From contig JAWZYU010000005.1 of the NCBI GenBank assembly GCA_038380435.1, forward strand, positions 41,128,001-41,192,000: a stretch of DNA of 64,000 nucleotides, read 5' to 3'. Below, in pieces: positions 44,560 to 56,900 of the stretch. How positions within the stretch are numbered: the first letter of the stretch is position 1; each line of letters starts with the position of its first letter. The notes under the pieces are model-generated. The model saw only the letters and a list, made by a program, of their open reading frames with translations. It did no database searches and was not told the DNA's origin. Origin of the DNA: Ryuthela nishihirai. Its lineage: Eukaryota > Arthropoda > Arachnida > Araneae > Heptathelidae. The position numbers and the translations under genes are program-made.

Positions 44560-44984
44560 CTTTGATGATAAAGAAAGCAATTTAGATGCTGTTGACAAGA
44601 AACCAGTCCCCAAGGGCTTGATGTTTTAGATGTTGTCTCATAATAATGTAGTACAGTTGTATTCAGCTAAGTTATTACTCCATATGCATAGTTCTTCAGA
44701 TGTGCCGGTATTTTCCCAATGAAACCATGCGTCATCTATATTACTTGCAACAATAGAGTACTTAACGCTGTAGTTGTACCAATAAGTAATTATTCTGATG
44801 GAAATTTCTTATTTAATTTGTAGCACTTGCTTCTCTATCACTGGTGTATATCACAGGTGGATCCACAAAATGCACTGTCATTACTGTTTGACACATAGAT
44901 GCATACTTTTAAACATTTTAAAACCAATAACACAAGTATAAAAACAGGATAAAACTACTTTCATACCCCTGCCTCCAATGTTAA
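44560..44984. other. Intron sequence without recognised feature
   Basis: AT-rich; no element beyond the diverged MITE relative ending near 44540. Confidence 0.4.
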
Positions 44985-45110
44985 GACAGCGAACATTTTA
45001 TCGGCGCTCCAACAGTTTATTTGAGCTACGCGCGTTTCTCCGTAGTTACATAATTACAGCGTCATCAGGCACTGGTGGTGTCATGAGTAGTATTACTTAT
45101 ACGTATCCCA
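44985..45110 (-). other. CTGATGA...GAAAC hammerhead-like block, possible Penelope-like terminus
   Basis: On the minus strand GTGCCTGATGACGCTGTA is followed 20-odd bases later by GAGAAACGCGCGTAGC and CAAATAAACTG. This arrangement recalls hammerhead ribozyme cores in the terminal repeats of Penelope-like elements. CTGATGA is the complement of 45062-45068 and GAAAC that of 45034-45038. Stem II pairs only partially, so it would be degenerate. No reverse transcriptase is nearby. Confidence 0.3.
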
Positions 45111-45159
45111 GTTCCTACGTTGACGATCATGTGATATTACGTGATGTTTGATGATTGGG

Positions 45160-45440
45160 TGTTTAGGAGAAGGTTCTCATCATCCTCAAGCAGCTATGGG
45201 CTACTGAGGTACAACCAGACCGTGCAATTTATTTCTCTAAGCATATCTGTCCTGAGCTACATCAGCTGCATCTGGCCGCTGCACACCAATTCTAACAAGG
45301 TCCTGTTTGGCAAGTGTGCCCACCACATCCTAGGTCTCCCCCTCTTTCTGAGGCCTTCAGGCACACTCTTCATGACCCTACTCGCTAATCTATAATTATC
45401 CATACAGGCAACATGGCCAAACCAACAGATTCTGCACATT
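45160..45440 (-). mobile_element. RTE-like LINE, 3'-end fragment
   Basis: On the minus strand it encodes RICWFGHVACMDNYRLASRV, then MKSVPEGLRKRGRPRMWW, and ends in GCTGCTTGAGGATGATGAGAA. It is the last 280 bp of the family, 5'-truncated and still relatively intact. Confidence 0.85.
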
Positions 45441-45930
45441 AATATACCTATATAAAGTCTAAATACACAATGTAGGTGTTATTTTATACCATAATGATAA
45501 GTTATATTTTGTACTAAATGGTAGTGACAGTATTATTAAGGTTGTAGAACTCAGTGTTTAAAGCATTGCTTTTTTATTGAAGTACTTTCATATTTTTAAC
45601 AGTTCTACGAACAAATAAATTTTTAATATGAATTAAACCACTAACACTGTGATTTTACATCTATTGCTCAGGATAAAAGAGTTTGGAGAACAAAATCTTA
45701 CAATATGGTTTGACTACAGTAGTTTCTGATTGCTGAAAGATTTTGTTTGTAAACATGTATGCAAATTAGATAAAGTATAAATTTCATTCAAGTATAGTTT
45801 AAAGCTCTTGTATCCCACTTTTGCCTCAAAATGGATGTAATTAAATATTTTATTAATTGTAGCTAATTGCATTAGGATCAGTTTTTGCACTAATACATAA
45901 ATTTTAAAGCTATTCCTTCTCTCCCATCAG
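45441..45930. other. End of COPB1 intron, no recognised element
   Basis: AT-rich sequence leading to the CT-rich acceptor of the fourth COPB1 exon at 45930. Confidence 0.5.
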
Positions 45931-46050
45931 GCTGCTGCCAGTTGTTATATTGAACTTATTGTTAAGGAAAGTGATAACAATGTCAAGTTGATTGTTCTTG
46001 ATCGTCTGATTGCTTTAAAGGAGATTCCTGCTCATGAGAGGGTATTGCAG
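45931..46050 (+). CDS. COPB1: COPB1 internal exon, fourth in window
   Basis: This 120-nt exon (40 codons, phase 0 to phase 0) encodes [19 protein letters not shown], then [21 protein letters not shown], the next segment of coatomer subunit beta. The acceptor is a strong CT-rich tract ending CCATCAG at 45930. The donor is CAG|GTAAGA at 46051, the best consensus donor of the four exons. The following exon (in vertebrates starting DLVMDILRVLS) was not found in the remaining 17.9 kb, so the next intron is longer than that or ends outside the window. Confidence 0.96.
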
Positions 46051-46499
46051 GTAAGAATTTTATACTGTGACATTACATATATTTAGATTGCTAATCCTTT
46101 TTCAAATCAATTCATATTCTGGAATTTTTTTTATATTTCATCTTTATAGATTGCATAAATCATGTCAAATACTTCATAGCCAAAAAAAATCAATGTACTT
46201 CATTACTGTTAAATAATTGTCATATTGTTGATACTATGAGAAAACTTGAATAGGTGGCAGGCATTAGTGATATCTTCCAACATCATGTTTTTTACCTAGC
46301 AATCTACATAATGTAGTTATTCACCTATCTGTGTTAGCAATTTTTTTGTTGGTGCCAGTAATTTCCAAAAAATTGAACAATGAGGAAATGCACTGGAAGT
46401 AAAAGATTTTGGCATTGAATGATCTAGCAGTTTGAAAATTTATGATTTAGATATGCTCCTCTATTCTCTATGATCAGCATGTACTCCTCCATTCTCACA

Positions 46500-47100
46500 T
46501 CTCCACATCTGATTGCTAGTCATAATAAAAAGTTCTGGGATGCTGTGTTCCACTTTAGTAGGTGACAATTTGCAGCAAAAAAGCTCTAATTGGACAATCA
46601 TTGATTCAGATATCATTCACTTTACCATGGACCACAGCTTCATGCTGACTTCAACAAGCATGACTTCAGCTGACATGCCTGTTGTTGGATGCTGCTACAT
46701 CATCTCTTTAACCTTTTTTTTTTTTTTTTTTTTTTTGGGGGGGGGGGGGGTAGGTGCAGTATTGGCCATTTATAGTTTTTTTTTTTCAGGTAAGGTGTCC
46801 ACAGCTACCACTCCTTCGGAATTAAAAAAAAAAATTGTGACCATCCTCTTCCTTCAGCGAAAGTCTTGTCAGAGGATTTGGAAACACATTTCATTTTTCA
46901 CAATCCCAACATGGTTGTCAGTCTTTCTAGGATTTGTATAGTAAAACAAAACCATGTCTCATCATCTGTGACAATGTCTATTAACCATTTGCGGTACTAG
47001 GTTCAAACATTACCAGCATCTTGCACTAGTTGACTCTAGCTCTTTTTTGCTGTTCTGTCAGTTTATGGATCCCATTTCACACAGATCTTTCAGAACTTTA
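46500..47100 (-). pseudogene. Possible mariner-type transposase remnant
   Basis: Minus-strand translation in shifting frames gives MGSIN-QNSKK, DETWF (near 46970), then RMVTIFFFNSEGVVAVDTLP (near 46800). DETW followed by a V-x-FF-x-S-x-G stretch is the usual spacing in mariner transposases. The frame is broken repeatedly, and a T-run and a G-run (46718-46750) split it. No TIRs were identified. Confidence 0.45.
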
Positions 47101-47478
47101 AATGTTGATTAATAATTAATTAACTTATTACCTGAACTGTACGTATGGGTTTTGCATAGTGAGTTCACAAACAACCATGATTTTTCTCTCATTCACACAC
47201 CTCCTTCGATCTTCCTGCACGGGGAGGTCTTCGAAACTCTGTCATCCTTCTCTGAATTTGTGCATCCATCTCATAAGTGTCATATGAACAGGCATAATCA
47301 CTATATACTTGTAATAAATCAATATGATTTTTTTTCACATTGTCCCCAAGCTGCATCCTTGTGAAAATTCAAACCTTTCCCCAACTTTAGTAGGCTCCAT
47401 AGCAGCAACACAGATTTTGCTATCTGAACTTTATTCACCAACAGCAGAGAGAGAAATAATGCCTTTGTTTTTAACATG
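47101..47478. other. Intron sequence without recognised feature
   Basis: May include more of the decayed mariner-like element; no clear motif seen. Confidence 0.35.
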
Positions 47479-47668
47479 TAAGGGTTAGCATGCTTGGCTA
47501 ATGATCAAAGGGACCTGGGTTCGAGTCCCAGGTAAGGCATGGATGTTTGTGTTGTTTTTCTGCTGAGGTCCCCACCATCCTCAGACCTACTATGGTGTAT
47601 AAACTAACAGGCTCCTGTCAGACCTCTGTGACAAGCAACTGCTTGAGGGAATATATTTTTTTTTAATG
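47479..47668 (+). mobile_element. SINE family 1, near full-length copy
   Basis: Plus-strand head GGTTAGCATGCTTGGCTAAT with B-box GGGTTCGAGTCCC, then AAGGCATGGATGTTTGTG, TTTTTCTGCTGAGGTCC, AACAGGCTCCTGTCAGAC and AGCAACTGCTTGAGGGA, ending ATATATTTTTTTTTAA. This is the best-preserved B-box of the family. Confidence 0.78.
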
Positions 47669-48174
47669 ACAAGTTTTGACAAGCTTTCAAACAAGTATTA
47701 GCTCATTAACTTTGGAGGAATTAATGCAAATCTACTGACACGTGTCAAGAACTTTTTCAACACCCTCTGTAATTAAATTATATACTTGGTGGTTATCTGC
47801 TGAGATGCTATGAATTGGTGGAATGTCTGCAAGAAGCATATCTATTACTTGCAGATGTTTTCTGTCCTCTCATCCTGAAAAGAGAAATTTGAGATTATTT
47901 TTAAACATTTAACTCTTTTTTTTTACACTTTATATTGTATAATTATCAGGGAATATGCCACCTCAACATGAGGGTCAAAGTTTCTTACAGAAGTCAGCTG
48001 AATTAATATTTATACCAACTATCAGCAAATATGTATATTTCAGTTAATTTTGCATTGCAATAGAAAACTGAGATCTCATATTAATAGAAGGCTTTAAGAT
48101 GTTATTTTATGGACCAAATAGTTATAATAAATGTGGGTCATTATGCTGAATGCAGTATTTCAACATATGTACTG
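47669..48174. other. Intron sequence without recognised feature
   Basis: AT-rich intron DNA, no recognised element. Confidence 0.4.
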
Positions 48175-49168
48175 AATGGACAAATTATTATATACACCTA
48201 TCTAATAACCTGTTGCTTCACCTTGGCCCTCACAACAGCCAGATGTCTTGTTAAGGACTCAATGAGGTATTGAAAACACAGAGGTGGTATTGCTGCCCAT
48301 GAACGAAGGATCGCCTGTCATATAGTGTCCACAGTTGTTGGTGAGGATTGGCAGGCTCGAACAGATCTTTTCAATTTTTCCACAAATTCTCACTGGGATT
48401 TTGAGATCCAAGGGGGCCATTCAAGTGTGGTAAACTCACTTGAATGCTCCTGGCCAATTGGTCGCACTCAGGTATTCAGTGTGTCCTGTTGAAAGATGAC
48501 ATCATGGTGTGGAAAGAGAATAGTTATGAATGGGTGTAGTAGGCAAGGATATTCACATACTTTGTGCCAGTAATGGAGGTCTCGATGGATACAAAGGGCC
48601 CCAAGGAAGCCCGTGTAAATGGACCCCAAACTGTTACACCACTTCCACCTGCCTGTATGACCCCAACTTGGAAAGCTGAGTCCATTGCTTCACGTGGTTT
48701 ACGCCACATGTTCTCCTTCCCATTGGCTTGATGGAGTTGAAACTGTGATTCATCAGACCAGATGATGTGTTTCCAGTCCTCCTCACTCCATTTGCAATAG
48801 GCCTTTGCAAACCACAGCCAAATCTTTAGGTGCCTCATAGTCAAAAGGGACACGATGTGGACATCGACTGCCATAGCTTAATTTTTCCATGGTATGACGG
48901 ATAGTCTTTGTGCATATGCCCTCATTCAATTTCGACATTATCTGCTCCATGGTGGACAGTCTCTGCTCACCTCGAGAGTTTACGTCCACATTTCTCCTAC
49001 TTGTTGGAGGTTCTGCCATATTTCACTTAGTCTTGGTATACATATGTGATGGTCTGATGTGGAAATCACAACAGTTCAATTGTTGCAGTGATTGAACAAC
49101 TGGCCTTCCTTGCACCTGCTGTCTAGCCACAGTCACACTCGCTGATGTCGCTGCCTTTACCCATGATT
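48175..49168 (-). mobile_element. Tc1-like transposon, 5'-truncated, degenerate
   Basis: The left edge carries the TIR (ACTGAATGGACAAATTATTA) shared in reverse with 22884. Minus-strand transposase pieces in order are MGKGSDISE near 49165 (HTH start), KDLAVVCKGLLQMEEDWKH, IIWSDESQFQLHQANGKENM (first catalytic D), GVTVWGPFTRASLGPFVSIE, and near 48400 NPSENLWKN where intact relatives have NPIENLW. Frames shift several times and stops are present. The right TIR and promoter are missing at about 49168. Confidence 0.8.
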
Positions 49169-49779
49169 AGGGCTGTAAGTTTTAGGCAGTGAAAATTACA
49201 GCAACAATTTCAACAAATTGCAATGTTTTTGAAAGGTTTCCGTGAATTTTGATGGTGTTTTTTCGTTTTTCTCCTCAAATTCTGCAACTTACCAGAATTT
49301 GAATAATTTGAAAATTAAAAAAAAATCAGATAGGTCACAGAAGGGAATAGTCAGTTTGGGTAAATTTCCTACTTTTCACATATTTCTTATGCTATTTTTT
49401 CTGAAATGCATGTTCTGAAAGGCTGATGTAGCTTTAGTGACATTACCTTTTCCTCAATATCTAGTTTCTAAATGGGTAAAGTGTAAACTTCTCCCTACAT
49501 TCACTCCTCAGGTAGGGGAGACAATCCCCTTCAAATCTTCTCTACATGATATCTGTTAATGAAGTAATACTTTGGGGGAACTGTTGAATTCAGTGTTGGG
49601 ACTCAACATTTCTCCAGCTGCTGCTGTTTACCATAGCAATTATTTGATGTGGAAGCAAATTTAAATTATCTCATTCTGTTACCGAAAATGCTTCATACAA
49701 TGTTCAAAGCATGGAAATAAATGTTTTAAAGTTGTTTTTCTGAATGCAGTTCATGTCACTTGTAATGCTCATCTTCTAA
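49169..49779. other. Intron sequence without recognised feature
   Basis: AT-rich; no repeat or gene recognised. Confidence 0.4.
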
Positions 49780-50156
49780 AGAGGGGCAGGGGTGGCTCAG
49801 GCGATAGCATGCCAGATTCCTAATCTGTAATTTCCAGATTCAAGTCCCAGCTGGATCAGTGTTGAGATTTATCTCCACAAAATTCCCCGCCCTACCTACG
49901 GTCAATAGGGGACACCGATGGGCTTGGAAAGGCCTCCGTCTGACAGATGGAACATTAAGCCATGGCCCTATTTGCGGGAGAGCCATTATTTGTGAGCATT
50001 AAAGAACATGCTGGATGGTCTTGATGAGAGGTTACTGTCTGTCTCCCACCAGCTGTTCCAGTGGGTTCCCTCCCCCAATCTTCTCTGAACCTTTGGATTT
50101 GGTGACCTGGCCATGTAGCCCATGATTTTCAAAAAAGTGCCGCTCAGAGGTATTTT
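49780..50156 (+). mobile_element. SINE family 2, near full-length copy
   Basis: Matches 37842-38237 throughout: GGGGTGGCTCAGGCGATAGC as A-box, AGATTCAAGTCCC as B-box, GAGATTTATCTCCACAAAAT, GGGGACACCGATGGGC, TTAAGCCATGGCCC and the end AAAAGTGCCGCTCAGAGGTA. Confidence 0.8.
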
Positions 50157-50389
50157 GTCAGACCAGATGATGTGTTTCTATTTCTAAAATATCCAATCGT
50201 CTTTTAAACCTTATTGCTAAGATATGATAGTTGCAGCAGTCAAATGTGAATTCACCACCCATGTCCTTCATATAAAGCTTGTTTTAAGGTGTTTGTTTCT
50301 ACATGAAAAAGGAGACAAACCTAACAAAGCACCAGTTTCCTTTCAAAGAAGGTAAAACATTAGATTCCAAGTTGTACTCTATCGCATTT

Positions 50390-53300
50390 GTCATCATCAT
50401 CATCATCCTCAAGCAGCCATGGGCTACGGAGGTCCAACCAGACCGTGCAATTTAGTTCTCCAAGCAAGTCTATCCTGAGCTACATCTACTGCATCTGGCC
50501 ACTGAACACCAATTCTAACAAGGTCCTGTTTGACATTGTCTGCCCACCTCATCCTAGGTCTCCCCTTCTTTCTGAGGCCTTTAGGCACACTGTTCATAAT
50601 CCTATTCGCCAATCTATAATTATTCATACGGGCAACATGGCCAAACCAACAAAGTCTTTCTCTGCACAATATGCTGCTTAAAGGAGGTTGCAAACTCCTT
50701 TGCCTAACCTCATCATTAGTTACAAAGTTGAACCACCTAATGCCCAAGATAGTGTGTAAGCATCTGGAATCAAAAGCATTTAGTTTTCTGTTATCTTGTT
50801 TACAAAGTGTCCAAGTTTCACTACCATAACTAACCCTAGAAAGAACCAAACTATTATACAGCCTAATTTTAGTCTTTAGGTGTATACGCCTATTTCTCCA
50901 CACTCTCCTTAGATTCTTAAAAGTCCCGGCAGCAATCCCTGTTCGTCTGTTAATCTCATGCCGCACATCACCATTATCTGTTATATAGCTCCCAAGATAA
51001 TTAAACAGTGACACCTGCTCAAGACTGCAACCATTCAGATGAACTGAATCACAGCCTGCCTGACCAATTTTCATCACTTTAGTTTTCTCTCTGTTTATAA
51101 CCAAACCTACTCTACTACCAGTCTCATCAACAGCTCGAATGAAAGAGTTCATCTCATCATCATTTGCCAAAAGGGCTAAATCATCAGCATAATCTAAATC
51201 AGAAATTTTCGTATCTCCAGTCCATTTAAGGCCAAAATCTTTCCCTTGAAGTGAATTTTGCATAACATAATCAATAACCAAACTAAAGAGAAAAGGAGAC
51301 AAAATGCACCCTTGTTGAACACCAGATGTAATGCTAAACCAATTGCCACAAGCCTTACCAACTCTCACACTTGGCTCAGTGTTATTATAGAGAGCTTTCA
51401 TTATGTTAGCTAACTTGTCTGGTATACCATATGATTTCACAATCAACCACAAATTATGACGATCAACAGAGTCAAAAGCCTTTTTGAAATCAACAAAGCT
51501 AGCAACCAAAGGTTTCTGAAACTCTAAACATTTCTTAAGAATCTGCCTAAGTGAAAATATCTGATCCACACATCCCCTACCACTTCTGAATCCACATTGC
51601 TCATCACGCAATTGCCCATCAACCAGATTCTTAATTCTATTAAGCACAATCATGGAAAGAACTTTACCTGGAACAGAGAGTTGGCTAATACCACATATAG
51701 TTATCACAAGAACTGCGATCACCTTTTTTGAAAATAGGGATAACAAAAACTCTGGTAAAATCCTTAGGAACCATGCCTTTATCATAAAAGATATTCAGAA
51801 TTTCAGTCATCCAAGTGGTAACCGAAACATTTCCAGCTCTAAGCATTTCTGTAGTAATTTCATCTACCCCTGGGGATTTATGAAGTTTAAGCTTAGAAAC
51901 AGCCAAAATAACTTCAGATTGTATTATAGGGCCAACATTAAAGCCACCAATGCATCTATCATCATTGCAAACAATGGGAATAGAACTAACTGCATTGTTT
52001 TGAATATCACTGAAATGCTCAGCCCACCTAGCCATGGCAGAATCCTCACCTTCTATAACCTCACCTTGTTTATCCTTCAATCCCTGTATACCTGTCCATT
52101 TTCTACCACACAAAACATTAACTATCTGGTACAGCTCTCTGCTGTTGTGCTGTCTAACTGCTTCCTCGGCTTTCTCAGCCAAGCTATCAAGCCAAAGATT
52201 TTAATCAGCAGCTAACTGATCTTTTACACGTTTATTAAGTTCTCTGTAATGCTTTCTATTAGTACTAATAGGGTATTGATTAAGGACATTCCTGCAGTTC
52301 TTCCTTTCCGAAATAAGCTCAAGTGCCTTATCACTCAGATAATTCTGTCTCTTCTGCTCCTTTTTTCCTAAAAGAGTACTGTTAGTGTCCAAAAAACCTG
52401 TTTAAAACAGCCCCATTCTTCCTCAACTTCAGTAGTAAGCATACCATGACTGTCATAATGACTAAGTAACCTATCATGGTAAGCTTTGGCTATAACTGGG
52501 TCTTTCAGAGCTTCAGTATTAAAAGCAAATTTTTTAACCCTAGCACAACACTTTTTAAGTTTAAGTTTCAAGACACTTTTACAAGGTAATGGTCAGATCC
52601 AATTTCAGCTCCCCTACATGCCCTGGTATTTCTAACAGAACTAGCCCATTTGCTGTTAATTAATATATAATCAATCATATTCCTATGCAGCCCATCAGGT
52701 GAAACCCATGTGTACTTATGTATGTCGCGGTGTTTGTAATATGTGTTAGTTATTCTGAAACTATTGAGTTTACTTACCTGTATGAGACGTTGCCCATTGC
52801 CATTGCAGCTACCAATACCAAAAGGGCCAATCACCCCTCCCCAAAGGTCAGAGTCAGTACCAACTTTGGCATTGAAGTCACCAAGAACAAGGGTAATATC
52901 TCCTTTCTTGACAGAATTCAAAATATCCTGAAGTTGTCTGTAAAACCTATCCTTCTCATCCTCATCGGTATCCTCAGTGGGGGCATAACAGCAGATAACA
53001 TTCAAGTCTTTAATGCTTGTCTGAAATTTTGCTGCAAGAAACCTTTCATTAATGCACTCATTCCTGGACAGCATCACTAGCATGTCTGTTAAGAAGCAGA
53101 CCCACGCCTTGGTGATGCTTATTATCTTCCCTCCCTTAAAAGAGAAATTTAAGATTATTTTTATGAATCTGACCTTTATCTGACCATCTGGTCTCTTGCA
53201 AGCCGAGAATATCAAGGTTATAACTGTTGAATTCTTGTGTGAGAGCATCAAGAGAAAAAGCTCTCTGCAGAGTCTTCACATTCCAATTACCTATGGAGAG

Positions 53301-53905
53301 AAAATGGTTAGTGGGATGTTTAAAGAAGCTATGTTTATTGAGAGAGGGAATGCCAACAATATCAAACAGCCCCTTAATCACAGACAAGGAGCAAAGACCT
53401 GTTCCCCCACCACTAAAGGCTGAAGCCATCTACACTGGAAGACTTCCTCTAATGTAGAATTTGACGATGCCAGTAGAAGCAAAGAGTTCAGGTGCCAGAG
53501 ATGATCTCTGCTCAGGATTATCCACCAAGGGATAAACCAGCTGATAAACATATCCTGTGAATCTATTCACTTGGGGCTATCAACCCACAAACAAACAGAA
53601 AACACAGCGGACGATTTTCCCTCCACAGAAGCCCACCATCGCAGCAAATTCAGAATCCATAATCAAGCTCAGAGCCTTATTTCAGTCCATTAGGTTTATA
53701 TGGTCAGCACCAGGACCCTGTGTGGTTGACCACTCCTCAGCAGGGTAGAAAAAAATAGTCAGTTGTCCATATCAGTAGGCCACACTAATCTGGTAGCCCT
53801 CCCCTTCTCTTCACTTCCACAAGAGAGTATCTCTTTTGAAAGGTACTAATGGCCTGCACTACGAGACGGCGTGGTCGGACATTAGGTACTAGGCTTGGCC
53901 GGTTC
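50390..53905 (-). mobile_element. RTE-like LINE copy 4, near full length, one long intact segment
   Basis: Minus strand: ORF start MASAFSGGGTGLC at 53429, EN motifs WNVKTL, LQETRW, GDFNAKVG and SDHYLV (53300-52570), pre-RT region (52570-51700), then a 453-codon uninterrupted segment (51785-50424). That segment spans RT (FVDFKKAFDSVDR, SGVQQGCILSPFLFSLVIDY, YADD at 51180-51191) and the C-terminus (WFGHVARMNNYR, GRPRMRWADNVKQDL, ending GLVGPP). At least four frameshifts elsewhere. The tail is GAGGATGATGATGATGATGAC. It lacks the first 90 or so bases of the 5' end seen in copies 2 and 5, being replaced there by the start of a jockey-like LINE. Confidence 0.9.
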
Positions 53906-56900
53906 CATACATTTGTTCACCCCATTTTATTTTTTTACTTCCTCTATTTTGTGCAAACTCGGATTAGTTTCTCACAATTTCTCTTTTACTTTTACTTTCA
54001 TTGTGAGGGGATGGTTCCCAAGCAGCCCTGGCACCTAATTGGGTGCCCCTTGTTGGACTGGACTATATATAAAATATTTTTTTCTACCCTGCTGTGGTGG
54101 TTGGGAACATCGGGGACTGAACCACAAAAAATAACCATGAGTTCTACAATTGGTATTTCATCATCAAATGCAGCTGAAAGAGCTTGACATGAGCCCGTCT
54201 TCTGTGTTTTCATTATCCCCTCTATTTGTATGTTTCTCTGTCTCCCAAGATTCCTGGTCATCCATTTTATGGGAGATTAGGTTATTGGGGAAATCCCCCT
54301 TTTTCATTAGCAAGAGTTTGAAAGATCTTGCAGGAGAACAGAAATCTGTCAAGTGCCTAAGATCTGGTGACTTGCAGGTGGAGACTGCTTGCTTGAAACA
54401 TTCTGAGCTACTCTTGAGTGTCACAGCGATTGGTGGGTTGGCAGTCACCATCACTCCACACGAGATGCTTAATTCCTTCTGGGGTGTGATCTCCAAGTGG
54501 GGCCTCCTCAAAGTTCTGAGGAGGAAATTCTCTTGTAACTTTTATTCCAGGGAGTGATAGCAGTCCATCGAGTTTCACAATGGAAAGTTTTACCCACCTG
54601 TGTACTAATCATTACTTTAAACATGCCACACCTGCATGCTTCCATCAAGGCAGGGTACTTACACTGTGAGGTGCTACTGTATATACAAACCCTCTGTGTT
54701 GTTTGCAATGCCAAAGGTTCGGTCATGCCTGCACAGCATGTCAGGGCAAGCCCACCTGTACTAGTTATGGCAGTCAGGATCATCTCAAACTGCACAGCAG
54801 AAAAGACACACTGTGTAAAATGTAGTGGCGAGTATCTGGCATACTACTGTGACTGTCCAGAGGAGAAAGAGGTACAACATCTAAAGACTCTCAACAACAT
54901 CGGTTATTCATAGGTGAGGAAGCTTGCTCCACCGCTTACCCCATTTGGCAAGGTCTCCTATGTCGGTGTGGTCATCGGTAAGCCTATTATTGAGATGGCT
55001 TCTGTGGCAGTGCAGACCAATATCAGTGTTCCACCTACTGAATCTTTCTCACCTGCTGCTAAGTACCTCATAACACAAGTGAAGCCAAAGTCAGTGTCAA
55101 TCTCGACATCAACTCCGGTTTCCATTCCTATGATGGCACCTCCCACTTCCACCACTGGAAGGCCAACTCCTTTCCACCCACAGACAACAAGGCTTTCCAA
55201 ACCTAAGGGGCCCCCACAGGGCTTAAAAAGAAACTTTTAAACCCTCTTCATTCGGCGGTCTCTGATCTGTGTCACTCAGACGACTCCAAGACATGGACAC
55301 AGATCGACCAATTTTTCTGAAACCGTCACTGACGATGGTTCAAATAAATCGTAAGTCATGCGCCCAAATTCCAAAGAACTGAGATGGCCAGACTCCTACA
55401 ATGGAATTGTCATGGATTACAGAGGAATATCGATGACATCAAGGTCCTCCTGAGGGCACATGAGCCCATCTGCATGTGCCTGCAGGAGACATACTTTCAG
55501 ACAGCCAACAATCCCACTATCTGGCACTTCTCTCTCATTCACCAGGATGGAGATGGTCTAACTCGTGGGGGTGTCGTCATCCTCATGAGCAACCATTCCA
55601 GGTCGTGCCCCTCACCAGAAACTTAAAGGTGATTGCCATCCACCTCTTTGTGAGATTTTCGTTGATTGTCTGCTCTGTCTACCTACCACCCAGGAGCCTC
55701 GTCTTCTGAGAAGACCTTATGACCTCAGCTCGCAGCTACTGTCCCTCTTTCTCATCATGGGGGACTTCAACAGACACAGTCTGCTTTGGAGCAGTGCTGA
55801 CACCAATGGGAGGTGTAGGGTCCTTAAAAGCAGTGGCTCTTTGATCCTGCACCCTCCCTATTGAACACGGGTGTCAGCACTTACTTCCACTCCCTGATCG
55901 CACATTCACTGCCATTGATCTGACCATCCTCTTCTTTGATCCTCCCACTCTTTACATGGGAGGTCGAAGACAATCCATACAGAAGTGATCACCTCCCCGT
56001 GTGTGCACCATCTCCCATGGGGGATCTTGCAGCCCTTATCATGTATCCCAGTGGAGGCTTGATTAAGTTACTGGAGTGGCTTTGAGCTCCTTTCTGAGCT
56101 CTATGACCACTCTGTCAGCCAAGAGCCAATCAGTGTTGCAGTGCCTCTACTATTCCTCAGACCTCAACTCGATTTCCACAGTTTCCTGAGTTTCTATCCT
56201 GGAAGAGCAAGGAGGGCTGATGACTTACTTGAAAGGGAGAGATGTGAGTAGGATAGGGTCATGGCTGACTTGGCAGATACTGTGCCAAGTCAGCCACACC
56301 CCTATCCTGCTTTCTGCTGCCAGTTCCATACTTGGACTTCTGGCAGCATTTTTCCATCAAGCTCTGGGCACAGTGGCAGAGATCTTGGTCTGAACAGATT
56401 GGTAACAAGCTTTTCAAGTTTGAGCCACTTGTCAACCATGGCAGTTTTGATTTCAGAGGAATCACAAGAAGGAAGTTGTACTTGCTTGGCTCCACTTAGG
56501 TCATTCATTTATCACTCATTCTTTCCTTCTTCAGGTGGACGACAAACCAAAGTGCTAGTTTTCAACATCATTTTAACAGTCAAACATAATTTAATCTCAT
56601 GTCCCGCTTTTAACTTAGACATTTATTTTTTACTTTTCATGATTTTACATCCTAGCCTCTTACACTCTGACATCTGTTATTGGATGAAGCATTTGTAACT
56701 CCTGTCTTTGACTTTTTACATTTATTGTGGCAATTTTAACCAGTTGTAATCTTTTATATTTGTTATTTTTTACATGGGTCTTCTACACCTGTTTTTTTTT
56801 CTTTTGGCCTTTTATTTTCGCTTTTTTATTGACTTTTGTGCTGTATTTTATCACGTTTACATGTTGCTTTTAGCTTTTGTTGTGGGTTTTCATGATTTTT

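Noticed and set aside
46715..46752. T-run and G-run as a regulatory or quadruplex site
   Set aside because: A simple homopolymer pair in an intron, prone to sequencing error, with no associated gene.
46513..46941. 142-codon plus-strand open frame
   Set aside because: It crosses a T-run and a G-run; the minus strand fits a decayed mariner transposase better.
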